A stretch of 20,301 bases of DNA, taken from assembly GCA_040512755.1 (NCBI GenBank), contig JBEVEP010000359.1, positions 1 to 20,301 on the forward strand. The letters run 5' to 3'. Below the pieces are notes generated by a model, which saw only the letters and a list, made by a program, of their open reading frames with translations, did not search any database and was not told where the DNA came from. Below, piece after piece: positions 1 through 8,954 of the stretch. This DNA is from JBEVEP01 sp040512755. Its GTDB lineage: Bacteria > Pseudomonadota > Alphaproteobacteria > Rhizobiales > Rhizobiaceae. The position numbers and the translations under genes are program-made. How positions within the stretch are numbered: the stretch's first letter is position 1; each line of letters opens with the position of its first letter.

Positions 1-63
1 GCGTTTTGTCTGCCCCGGAGGGTGATTTTCGTCGAACCATCCACCGGACCTTATTGGTTATCA

Positions 64-1308
64 TTAGTCATCGCTGGCCGATTTTTCGATACTGCTACGG
101 CGGGCTAGACGCGAGAAGACGGGCGATGTCCTCAGCAGGCTCATGAACTTGCCACGCTGGCTGGCCGGGACACTGCCGCGGGCACGCATCCGATAGATGG
201 TGACGAAGAGGAAGATCGCGTAGACAGTCGCGATGAAGCTGAACAGCGACTGCGGCCCGAACTGTTGCATGACCCAGGATGCCGCCAACGGTCCGCCTAT
301 GGCGCCGATGGAATAGAACAGCATCAGCGCGGCGTTGACGAGCACGAATTCGCCTTTGCCCGCGCGGTCGTTGGCATGTGCCGCCGAGAGCGAAAACAGC
401 GGCATGGCAAAGCAGCCGAAGATGAAGACGATGACGAAGTTGGCGAATGCGCTGCTGCCTGCGAACCAGAAGAGAGCAAGCGCTGAAATGAACGCGCAGC
501 CGGTCGTGAGCAGCAGGACCATCCGGCGATCCCATCGGTCCGACAGGGAACCGAGCGGATACTGGATGATCGCGCCGCCGATGATGCCGACACTGACGAA
601 CGTCACCACGTCGGTGACCGACATGCCGATCTCCTCGGCGTAGACCGGAGACAACGTGCGGAAAGCGCTGTTGGTGACGCCGACGGCCATGCAGCCGATG
701 CAGGCAAGCGGCGAGATGCGCCAGACCTTGGCGAGATCGAGCTTCACGTCTTCCGGCGGCGTCGGATTCGAGCGATCGCCGAGAGAGACCGGCACGAGCG
801 ACAGCGTGATCATGATAGCCATGATGGCGAAGATCGCGAAGCCGTCGGCACCGAAAATCGGGATCATGAACTGGGCGCCGGTCACCGAGCCGATATCGAT
901 GATGCGGTAGAGCGCCAGCACACGCGCGCGGTCCTGATTGGAAACGCCGGAATTCAGCCAGCTTTCCATGACCGTGAAGAGCCCGGCGAAGCAGAAACCG
1001 GTTGCAAAGCGGACGGTGGACCACATCAGCGGATCGATGACGAGAATGAGAAAAAGCGTTCCGCTGGCAGCGATTGCCGCCAGCGCCGAAAAGGCCCGGA
1101 TATGGCCGACGCTTTTCATGATGCGGGTGATGAAGATGCAGCCGAGCAGAAAGCCGGCGAAATAGGCGGTGCCCATGAAGCCGATCAGCGTTGGTGAAAA
1201 ACCCTCTTGTGCGCCGCGCAGCGCGATCAGCGTGCCCTGCATGCCATTGCCTCCAAGGAGGATGCCGGCGGCAATGAGAAGCGGGATCAAAGGGCGGATC
1301 GTGGACAT
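64..1308 (-). CDS. MFS transporter, YcaD-like
   Basis: This encodes a major facilitator superfamily permease of 414 residues, the usual size for a 12-helix carrier in the inner membrane. The translation is almost entirely hydrophobic segments. An acidic/basic cytoplasmic stretch near the middle (SNPTPPEDVKLDLAKVW) separates two six-helix halves. The second half carries the MFS loop motif PLGSLSDRWDRR, and the first half has FAGLFTVMESWLN, which recalls the YcaD group. Substrate cannot be told from sequence. I chose the ATG at 1308 because the hydrophobic domain begins right there. The frame stays open to a GTG at 1428, but those 40 extra residues are polar, look non-coding and have no ribosome site. 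The chosen ATG also lacks a clear Shine-Dalgarno sequence. The gene diverges from aspS and stands alone on its strand. Family is sure; function is inferred only at the level of transporter. Confidence 0.88.
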   Translation of the reverse strand: MSTIRPLIPLLIAAGILLGGNGMQGTLIALRGAQEGFSPTLIGFMGTAYFAGFLLGCIFITRIMKSVGHIRAFSALAAIAASGTLFLILVIDPLMWSTVRFATGFCFAGLFTVMESWLNSGVSNQDRARVLALYRIIDIGSVTGAQFMIPIFGADGFAIFAIMAIMITLSLVPVSLGDRSNPTPPEDVKLDLAKVWRISPLACIGCMAVGVTNSAFRTLSPVYAEEIGMSVTDVVTFVSVGIIGGAIIQYPLGSLSDRWDRRMVLLLTTGCAFISALALFWFAGSSAFANFVIVFIFGCFAMPLFSLSAAHANDRAGKGEFVLVNAALMLFYSIGAIGGPLAASWVMQQFGPQSLFSFIATVYAIFLFVTIYRMRARGSVPASQRGKFMSLLRTSPVFSRLARRSSIEKSASDD

Positions 1309-1497
1309 CGGGCGGGACAGGAGTGAGACAGAGGCTGCGCCGTCTATAGCCCGATCAACGGAACGATGCGATGCTCCAGCGGGGGCGGATCGTGGTCCAA
1401 TTGCGACTGCGCCGTGAATTTGCTTCACGGAAGAGGAATCAGGTCATCGCCTGGTGTGTGGATATGTGCCCGTCTCGCCGGTAAGTCGCGCTTCGCC

Positions 1498-1526
1498 TTG
1501 ACAAACACGGGCACCCGTGCGCTTTT
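1498..1526 (+). promoter_or_regulatory. Possible aspS promoter with palindromic spacer
   Basis: A perfect TTGACA hexamer (1498-1503), preceded by C as in alphaproteobacterial sigma-70 promoters, lies about 95 bp before aspS. The -10 position at 17-bp spacing (around 1521-1526) is only T-rich (GCTTTT) and weak. The spacer holds the perfect inverted repeat CACGGG-CA-CCCGTG at 1506-1519, which would sit under RNA polymerase and could be an operator. The rest of the 289-bp divergent gap (1309-1597) shows nothing else I recognise. Confidence 0.35.
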
Positions 1527-1597
1527 CGCGCCAAATTTCCGGGCTCGGCGCATGCGCCGCCCGTTCGAACGAAATCCTTCAAAACCGGAATCGTCTC

Positions 1598-3388
<1,791 letters not shown>

Positions 3389-3413
3389 GGGATATCAGCC
3401 CCGGCCCGCAACA

Positions 3414-3440
3414 AAAAGCCCGGCTCAGCCGGGCTTTTCT
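3414..3440 (+). terminator. Rho-independent terminator of aspS
   Basis: A perfect 11-bp stem AAAAGCCCGGC / GCCGGGCTTTT with a TCA loop lies 25 bp after the aspS stop, followed by more T-rich sequence (TTTTCTCTT). The A-tract on the other side means it could also stop transcripts arriving on the minus strand from the exported-protein gene. Confidence 0.93.
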
Positions 3441-3464
3441 CTTGGGCGCAAGCTGGCTCCTACT

Positions 3465-3659
3465 TTTGACCGATGTGCCGCCCCTCACCTGCCTGCCGGC
3501 ATCCTCTCCCCGCAAGCGGGGAGAGGAGCGCTGGCGGCGCCGACAGCGCTGAAATTTGCAGCGTTGGCGATTGGCGAAATCCGCAAATGAAGGCGTCTCT
3601 TCTCCCCGTTTTGCGGGGAGAAGTGCCCGGCAGGGCGAGGGGCAGAATAATCGGTCAGA
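3465..3659. repeat. Composite palindromic intergenic repeat, copy A (RIME-like)
   Basis: This 195-bp element has imperfect inverted ends: TTTGACCGAT near 3465 and ATCGGTCAGA at 3650-3659. Inside them lie CCCCTCACCTGCCTGCCGGCA on the left and TGCCCGGCAGGGCGAGGGG on the right. Each end is followed inward by a hairpin: CTCTCCCCGC..GCGGGGAGAG (about 3513-3535) and TTCTCCCCG..CGGGGAGAA (about 3600-3622). A near-identical copy lies in the opposite direction at 10664-10851. The two-palindrome build resembles the Rhizobium-specific intergenic mosaic elements (RIMEs); assigning it to a named family is inference. It carries no coding sequence. Confidence 0.88.
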
Positions 3660-3676
3660 CAATACAGCCGTTGGTA

Positions 3677-4876
3677 TTACTCGTTCGCCGTGACTGTGAC
3701 GCCGAGTGTCTTTGTCAAATCCTGCGGCGCCGACATTGCGCCAGCCATCACAAGCGCAAACGGAACCGGGGATGCGGGCGCGGCCTTGATCTCGATCGAC
3801 TGGGGGTTGTCGAGATATTTGGTCACCGCTTGCGTAGCGCTCTGCATCAGCTCCGGATTGTTGAGTTGCGTCAGCATGAAGGGCACGATCGCCTTCGCCT
3901 GATTGGCCACGTCGCTCGGCTTCACGCCCTGCTGCCCGGCTAAGTATTCCAGAACCTTGCCGGTCAGCGATGCGTCATCGAAGCGTATCGTGGCGCCGTG
4001 GAAGGTGAGTTGCTGCATGAGCCCCAGCATGGCGAGACCCTGCGCCGACTTGTCCCCGCCTTGCGGCTGCTCTGCCATCTTCTTCTGCATATCCTGCAGA
4101 GCCTTGGCCAAATCGGGCGTATAGCCGCCGAGATCCAGCGTTATCCCGAATTTGCCTGCATTCCCGACGGAAAGGTCGAATTGGGAAAGGTTCATCTTGC
4201 CGTCGCTTGGCTGCCATGAACCAGCCATTTCAAATTTTCCGTCCAACGTCGAGTAACCCATCGCCCTGAGCACTTCCGTGGCCTTGGGATCATCGGCGCT
4301 GGCCAAATTGGCCGTGAACTTCTCAGCCGCGCCAGTGAACTCGAGCGGAGCGCCGTCCTTCGGGGGAGTTATGTCGAAATGCAAGTCGTTCAACGAGAAC
4401 AAATCCTTGCCGCCTTGCCTGACGGACACAGAAGCAACGGTTGCTTTTTCATACATCACGAGCGAGGCGAGCGGGTCGGTCGTACCCTCGGCCGGTAGGG
4501 TGAGGCCGGAAACCTCGGCGCCGGACATATCGATATCCAGGCCCTCGATGGTGCTCCGATAGGCGGGCAGGGTTACCTTGCCGATCTTGTAGCCGCCGTT
4601 TTCGTCGGCAACGCCGTCAAGAGTGACATCGCCAATAAGCGCCGCATCGGTAGGGGCTTCGACGCCTGGGAATTTGATTTTGGTGTCCTGAAGGACGATT
4701 TGAGACCCGTTTTCGGTCAGATTGGACCATGTGATCTCCGTCCCCTGACCGGCGAGGGCAGCCTTGAAGCGATCTGCCACGGCATTCGCCTCGAATGCGC
4801 CCGCGGTAGACAGCGGCAGAGCAAGAAACAGCGCCGTGCAGGCCAGCTTCTTCGAAAAAGAATTATGCAGAATCAT
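3677..4876 (-). CDS. Exported protein of unknown function
   Basis: I do not recognise this gene. It encodes 399 residues starting with a classic Sec signal peptide: MILHNSFSKK, a hydrophobic core LACTALFLALPLS, and a likely cleavage after AGA (about residue 27). The mature part is soluble and acidic. It has alternating beta-rich segments (for example ITWSNL, IVLQDTKIKFPG, GDVTLDGVADENGGYKIGKVTLP, LDIDMSGAEVSGLTLP) and a more helical, Gln-rich C-terminal third with LAKALQDMQKKMAEQPQ. Cysteine occurs only in the signal. The pattern of repeated short beta strands recalls AsmA/YdgA-like envelope proteins, but no motif proves it. The start at 4876 is chosen for the signal peptide and an AGGGAA site just before it; an upstream in-frame ATG at 5065 would bury the signal peptide. 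It is divergent from parC and ends against repeat copy A. Confidence 0.85.
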   Translation of the reverse strand: MILHNSFSKKLACTALFLALPLSTAGAFEANAVADRFKAALAGQGTEITWSNLTENGSQIVLQDTKIKFPGVEAPTDAALIGDVTLDGVADENGGYKIGKVTLPAYRSTIEGLDIDMSGAEVSGLTLPAEGTTDPLASLVMYEKATVASVSVRQGGKDLFSLNDLHFDITPPKDGAPLEFTGAAEKFTANLASADDPKATEVLRAMGYSTLDGKFEMAGSWQPSDGKMNLSQFDLSVGNAGKFGITLDLGGYTPDLAKALQDMQKKMAEQPQGGDKSAQGLAMLGLMQQLTFHGATIRFDDASLTGKVLEYLAGQQGVKPSDVANQAKAIVPFMLTQLNNPELMQSATQAVTKYLDNPQSIEIKAAPASPVPFALVMAGAMSAPQDLTKTLGVTVTANE

Positions 4877-5049
4877 GATACGTTCCCTGAGAGAGTTTTG
4901 AGGACGGCCGCATCCGTCCCGCTTCATCGAGCCGGGATCGGTAAAAATGATGCCCCGCTGAGATTGTCCAAAGTTCGCATGAAAAGGCAAATCGAAAGAT
5001 GACGAAACTTGGGAATGTGTGGGGCAACCCGCTGCCCGGCCTGCCTCTT

Positions 5050-5070
5050 GCCGAGAATCATCCACTCGGC
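5050..5070 (+). promoter_or_regulatory. Hairpin just upstream of the parC start
   Basis: Perfect 6-bp arms GCCGAG (5050-5055) and CTCGGC (5065-5070) enclose a 9-base loop and end 12 bases before the parC ATG. The place where a Shine-Dalgarno sequence should be (TAACCCAAAAAC) has none. The hairpin might influence ribosome access; that is inference. Confidence 0.35.
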
Positions 5071-5082
5071 TAACCCAAAAAC

Positions 5083-7401
5083 ATGGGAAAAAGGCTTGAT
5101 CCTACGGATGCCGGCGGCGGCGATTCGATTGAACCGGTCGATCTGAGGAAGGCGCTGGAAGAGCGCTACCTCGCCTATGCGCTCTCCACCATCATGCACC
5201 GGGCGCTGCCCGATGTGCGTGACGGCTTGAAACCTGTCCATCGCCGCATCATGCACGCGATGCGGTTGCTACGCCTCAATCCGGATCAGGGCTTCGCCAA
5301 GTGCGCGCGGATCGTCGGCGAGGTCATGGGCAAGTTCCACCCGCATGGCGACCAGTCGATCTACGATGCGCTGGTTCGCCTCGCGCAGGACTTTGCCGTA
5401 CGCTATCCACTGGTTGACGGGCAGGGGAACTTCGGCAATATCGACGGCGATAACGCCGCCGCCATGCGCTACACCGAAGCGCGGATGACCGATGTGGCGA
5501 CCTCGCTGCTGGAGGGCATCACCGAGGACGCGGTCGATTTCCGGCCGACCTACAACGAAGAGGACGAAGAGCCCTCGGTCCTGCCCGGCGCCTTTCCGAA
5601 TATCCTTGCGAACGGCTCCTCGGGCATCGCCGTCGGCATGGCCACGTCGATCCCGCCGCACAATGCGGCCGAGCTTTGCAGTGCGGCGCTCTATCTGATC
5701 GAGCACCGGGACGCGCGTGTGGAAGACCTGATGACCTCGCCCGAGGAATGGGCGGCCATCGAAGCGGAGGCCAAGGGCGATCCCGCCGCACTTTTGAAAT
5801 GCAAGGTTCGCGGCCCGGATTTCCCGACCGGCGGCGTCATCGTCGACGACTGGGCCTCGATCGTGGAAGCCTACAAGACCGGACGCGGCTCTTTCCGTGT
5901 GCGGGCCATCAGCACTGTGGAGGACCAGGGCAGAGGCACGTGGAACCTCGTCGTCACGCAGATTCCCTATCAGGTGCAGAAGGCGCGTCTGATCGAGAAG
6001 GTCGCCGAGCTTCTGATCGCGCGGAAGCTGCCCTTGCTTGACGACGTGCGGGACGAGAGCGCGGAAGACATCCGGGTCGTCCTGACGCCGAAAAGCCGCA
6101 CGGTCGATCCCGGCCTGCTCATGGAATCGCTTTTCAAGCTCACGGAGCTCGAAACCCGCTTTCCGCTCAACATGAACGTCCTGTCGCGCGGCAAGGTGCC
6201 GAATGTCCTGTCGCTCAAAAGTGTGTTGCAGGAATGGCTGGAACACCGCAAGGACGTACTGGTGCGCCGCTCGCGGCATCGACTCGCGGAGATCGAGCGG
6301 CGGCTCGAAATCCTCGCCGGTTACCTGATCGCCTACCTCAATATCGATGAAGTCATCCGGATCATCCGGGAAGAGGATGAGCCGAAGCAGGTGATGATGG
6401 CGCGCTGGTCGCTCAGCGACATTCAGGCCGAAGCCATCCTCAACATGCGACTGAGAGCGCTGCGGAAACTCGAGGAATTCGAAATCCGCAAGGAATTCGA
6501 CGGGCTGAGCGCGGAGAAGAAACAGATCGAGGCCTTGCTCGCCTCGACCGCCAAGCAGTGGCAGACCATAGCCTGGGAAATCCGCCAGATTCGGGACAAG
6601 TTTGGTCCGGGAACGGAACTCGGCAAGCGCCGCACGACATTCGCCGATGCGCCCGATCACGACGTCACCGACATCCATCACGCAATGATCGAGAAGGAGC
6701 CGGTCACGGTGGTGGTATCGGAGAAAGGGTGGCTGCGCGCGATGAAAGGCCATCTGACCGACCTTTCTGCGCTGACCTTCAAGGAAGGCGACGCCCTCAA
6801 ACTCGCATTCCCGGCGCAAACGACCGACAAAATCCTGGTCTTCACGACCGGTGGAAAGTTCTACACGATTGGCGCCGATCGTCTGCCGGGCGGACGCGGT
6901 CACGGCGAGCCGATCCGCATTATCGTCGACATGGAGAACGATCAGGACATCGTCACCGCTTTTGTCCACAATGCGCAGCGCAAGCTGCTGCTCGTCTCGC
7001 ATCAGGGTAACGGCTTCATCGTGCCCGAGGCGGAGGTGGTGGCCAATACGCGTAAGGGCAAACAGGTGATGAACCTCAAAGCGCCGGACGAGGCGAAGCG
7101 ATGCGTGGCGGTTGCGGGCGATTACCTTGCGATCGTGGGCGAGAACCGGAAGATGCTGGTGTTTCCGCTCTCCGACATTCCCGAAATGACGCGCGGCAAG
7201 GGCGTGCGGCTGCAGAAATACAAGGATGGCGGCGTGCTCGACATCAAGACCTTCGCGGTCGATACGGGCCTGTCATGGCAGGATTCGGCCGAGCGCGTAT
7301 TCACCCGAAGCCGCGAAGAACTCGCCGAATGGGTTGGCGCCCGCGCGTCGGCCGGCCGGACGGTGCCGAAAGGGTTCCCAAGGACCGGAAAATTCGGGTA
7401 G
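5083..7401 (+). CDS. parC: DNA topoisomerase IV subunit A
   Basis: Subunit A of topoisomerase IV, the cytosolic type II topoisomerase that unlinks daughter chromosomes together with ParE. The 772-residue length suits alphaproteobacterial ParC. The breakage-reunion core (about 20-480) has EERYLAYALSTIMHRALPDVRDGLKPVHRR, the DNA-binding HPHGD, and the active-site tyrosine Tyr130 in AAAMRYTEARM. PSVLPGAFPNILANGSSGIAVGMATSIPPHN follows. A beta-pinwheel C-terminal domain (about 500-745) includes a GRGHGEPIR segment and GKGVRLQKYKDGG. The E. coli GyrA Ser83 position (ParC Ser80) is Gln91 here, while the acidic quinolone residue is kept as Asp95. The ATG at 5083 must be the start, or the start lies later, because TAA is in frame 12 bases upstream. 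No Shine-Dalgarno sequence is visible. GyrA is excluded by the short C-terminal region without a QRRGGKG box. Confidence 0.97.
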   Translation: MGKRLDPTDAGGGDSIEPVDLRKALEERYLAYALSTIMHRALPDVRDGLKPVHRRIMHAMRLLRLNPDQGFAKCARIVGEVMGKFHPHGDQSIYDALVRLAQDFAVRYPLVDGQGNFGNIDGDNAAAMRYTEARMTDVATSLLEGITEDAVDFRPTYNEEDEEPSVLPGAFPNILANGSSGIAVGMATSIPPHNAAELCSAALYLIEHRDARVEDLMTSPEEWAAIEAEAKGDPAALLKCKVRGPDFPTGGVIVDDWASIVEAYKTGRGSFRVRAISTVEDQGRGTWNLVVTQIPYQVQKARLIEKVAELLIARKLPLLDDVRDESAEDIRVVLTPKSRTVDPGLLMESLFKLTELETRFPLNMNVLSRGKVPNVLSLKSVLQEWLEHRKDVLVRRSRHRLAEIERRLEILAGYLIAYLNIDEVIRIIREEDEPKQVMMARWSLSDIQAEAILNMRLRALRKLEEFEIRKEFDGLSAEKKQIEALLASTAKQWQTIAWEIRQIRDKFGPGTELGKRRTTFADAPDHDVTDIHHAMIEKEPVTVVVSEKGWLRAMKGHLTDLSALTFKEGDALKLAFPAQTTDKILVFTTGGKFYTIGADRLPGGRGHGEPIRIIVDMENDQDIVTAFVHNAQRKLLLVSHQGNGFIVPEAEVVANTRKGKQVMNLKAPDEAKRCVAVAGDYLAIVGENRKMLVFPLSDIPEMTRGKGVRLQKYKDGGVLDIKTFAVDTGLSWQDSAERVFTRSREELAEWVGARASAGRTVPKGFPRTGKFG

Positions 7402-7416
7402 TGCCCACAAGAGGCC

Positions 7417-7451
7417 CTTGCGGGGAGATGTCCGGCAGGACCGAGGGGGGC
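7417..7451. repeat. Truncated half-copy of the composite repeat
   Basis: Just after parC, CTTGCGGGGAGATG, TCCGGCAGGA and CCGAGGGGGG match the right end of copy A (TTGCGGGGAGAAG, CCCGGCAGGG, CGAGGGGC). Only one end is present and its hairpin partner is missing, so this looks like a decayed remnant. Confidence 0.6.
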
Positions 7452-7492
7452 GCGAAGGAGTGCGTTCTTGCCGTTCTGCAGTGTTGGAAGTT

Positions 7493-7876
7493 GCCAGAGA
7501 GGATCTTGTGATGGAAATGACCCCCTCTCTTGGATTTTCTATGACTTAGCTTTGCTAAGATCATGAAAATCCTTTCTCCCCCGCAAGGGGGGAGATAACG
7601 CTGGCATCGACCGTACGAGCTAAACGCGAACGCTGGAGATCGGCACAAGCGCTCGTGCAGCGCGTTATCTCCCCCCTTGCGGGGGAGAAAGCGATTTCAA
7701 CAGCTTAGCCACGCGCCGAGCCCGAAGGGCGAGGAGAAACGCGAGGCTAAGTGTTAGAAATCGCAAGAGAGGGGATTTTGAAATCAAGCATGCCCCCTCC
7801 CTTGCAAATTCCAAGGGCTTGGCTTTCCTAAGCCAGGAATTTGCTTTCTCCCTCAGGCGGGCCCGCCGGGGGAGAT
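7493..7876. repeat. Cluster of three palindromic repeat units
   Basis: This fills the gap between convergent parC and bpt. Three related units lie in orientations plus, minus, plus at about 7518-7603, 7658-7774 and 7790-7876. Each has a CCCCTC..CTTG lead, a stem of 15-20 bp (7532-7572; 7691-7764; 7804-7844) and a TTTCTCCC..GGGAGA hairpin. Units 1 and 2 form a large inverted repeat: 7572-7603 pairs with 7658-7691 over 32 bases, interrupted only by two extra bases (CG). Units 1 and 3 also have AGAGAGG..CCCTCTCT-type palindromes at their junctions (about 7493-7533 and 7763-7805). Transcripts from both sides would fold strongly, so the cluster may act as a two-way stop for parC and bpt. I see no gene in it. 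Confidence 0.87.
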
Positions 7877-7890
7877 GGGCCTGATGCCGT

Positions 7891-8649
7891 TCAGCCGGCG
7901 TCCTGTTCGTAGCGTTCCCAGCCTTTCGCGCCGAGATGTTCCTGAGGCCTGAAGCGGACTTTGTAGTTCATCTTGCGCGAGCCGTTGACCCAGTAGCCGA
8001 GATAGACATGGGGCAGGCCGGCCGCGCGGGCGCGAGCGATGTGATCGAGGATCATGAAGGTACCGAGCGAACGATCCTCCATCTCGGGATTGAAGTAGGA
8101 ATAGACCATCGACAGGCCATCCGACATGCGGTCGGTGAGACCGACCGCGATCAGCTCGCCTTCGCCTTTGCCTGTCGTGAACGTGTCGGGACCACGTCGG
8201 CGGTATTCGATGATCCTGGTGTCCACATGGGTGTCTTCGACCATCATCGCATAGTCGAGAACCGTCATGTCGGACATGCCGCCCTTGCGATGGCGCATGT
8301 CGAGGTAGGAGCGGAAGAGCGAATACTGCTCCGTGCTGGGTTCCGCATCGTGCTCGGTTCCGACCAGGTCCGAATTGCGCTGCATCACCCGCTTCATGTT
8401 CCTCGTCGGCCTGAACTCGCCGGCCAGAATGCGGACGGAGATACAGGCACGGCAGGTTTCGCAGGCCGGACGGTAGGCGATGTTCTGTGAGCGGCGGAAG
8501 CCGCCTTGCGTCAGCAGGTCATTGAGTTCCGGCGCCTTGTCGCCGACCAGGTGCGTGAACACCTTCCGCTCGAACTGACCTTCGATGTAGGGACACGGCG
8601 AGGGAGCGGTCAGGAAGAACTGCGGCGACTGGGTCGGATGCTGCGTCAT
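7891..8649 (-). CDS. bpt: Aspartate/glutamate leucyltransferase (L/F-transferase type Bpt)
   Basis: Aminoacyl-tRNA-protein transferase of the N-degron pathway. Bpt enzymes move leucine from Leu-tRNA to proteins with N-terminal Asp or Glu, marking them for ClpS/ClpAP. The 252-residue product has the family's N-terminal half with PCPYIEGQFERKVFTHL and the cysteine-rich NIAYRPACETCRACISVRI. The C-terminal GNAT-like half has SMVYSYFNPEMEDRSLGTFMILDHI and YLGYWVNGSRKMNYKVRFRPQE. The older database name is arginyltransferase (ate); the leucyl specificity is from family knowledge. The ATG at 8649 is fixed by an in-frame TGA six bases upstream; a GGAG lies about 15 bases ahead, further than ideal. 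It follows hemB and the RDD gene on the same strand but is separated from the latter by 305 bp holding a large palindrome, so it may be transcribed on its own. Confidence 0.96.
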   Translation of the reverse strand: MTQHPTQSPQFFLTAPSPCPYIEGQFERKVFTHLVGDKAPELNDLLTQGGFRRSQNIAYRPACETCRACISVRILAGEFRPTRNMKRVMQRNSDLVGTEHDAEPSTEQYSLFRSYLDMRHRKGGMSDMTVLDYAMMVEDTHVDTRIIEYRRRGPDTFTTGKGEGELIAVGLTDRMSDGLSMVYSYFNPEMEDRSLGTFMILDHIARARAAGLPHVYLGYWVNGSRKMNYKVRFRPQEHLGAKGWERYEQDAG

Positions 8650-8765
8650 CGAGTGTCAGATTGGCTCCTTACGTCATGATACCTTGGCCGTGGTTGCGAA
8701 AAATTCAACAGGAGAATGAACGCCGAGCACGCGCCGGGCTTCAAAAATATTGCACGATCCGATGA

Positions 8766-8928
8766 GGGTCTGTTGAGATTCAGGTGATGGCGGCCTGCAA
8801 ATGGCGGTTTTTCTGCGCTTCCGGCACTCACGTACACCAACGTACGCTCCGTTCCGGTTCTCAAAATCTACCATTTTGCACGCTTCGCGCGCTTCTCGGC
8901 GCGGCCTGACCTGAATCTCAAAAGACCC
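8766..8928. repeat. 163-bp imperfect palindrome between bpt and the RDD gene
   Basis: The outer arms (8766-8785 and 8909-8928) are 20 bp with a single mismatch and include TTGAGATTCAGGT / ACCTGAATCTCAA. Inner parts also pair: GCAAATGGCGG..TTCCGG (from about 8798) against CCGG..CTACCATTTTGC (to about 8879). The centre has CGTAC..CGTACG around 8831-8846. A whole-length fold-back with only end-sequence conservation suggests a miniature hairpin element. The remaining gap, 8650-8765 and 8929-8954, shows no recognisable gene or strong promoter. Confidence 0.8.
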
Positions 8929-8954
8929 GAGCTTTGCCGCAGCGCGCTGAGTCT

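Noticed and set aside
1309..1428. N-terminal extension of the MFS gene from a GTG at 1428
   Set aside because: The extra 40 residues are unlike a membrane protein start and have no ribosome site.
5269..7002. 577-codon open frame antisense to parC
   Set aside because: Arg/His/Asp-rich, with no recognisable domain. It lies fully opposite a well-identified gene; G+C-rich third positions keep such frames open.
7226..7549. Small open frame at the end of parC running into the repeats
   Set aside because: It overlaps parC in another frame and continues into palindromic repeat sequence; no ribosome site.
7493..7876. CRISPR array in the repeat-rich gap
   Set aside because: Only three units of unequal length in mixed orientation; no constant repeats with regular spacers and no cas genes nearby.
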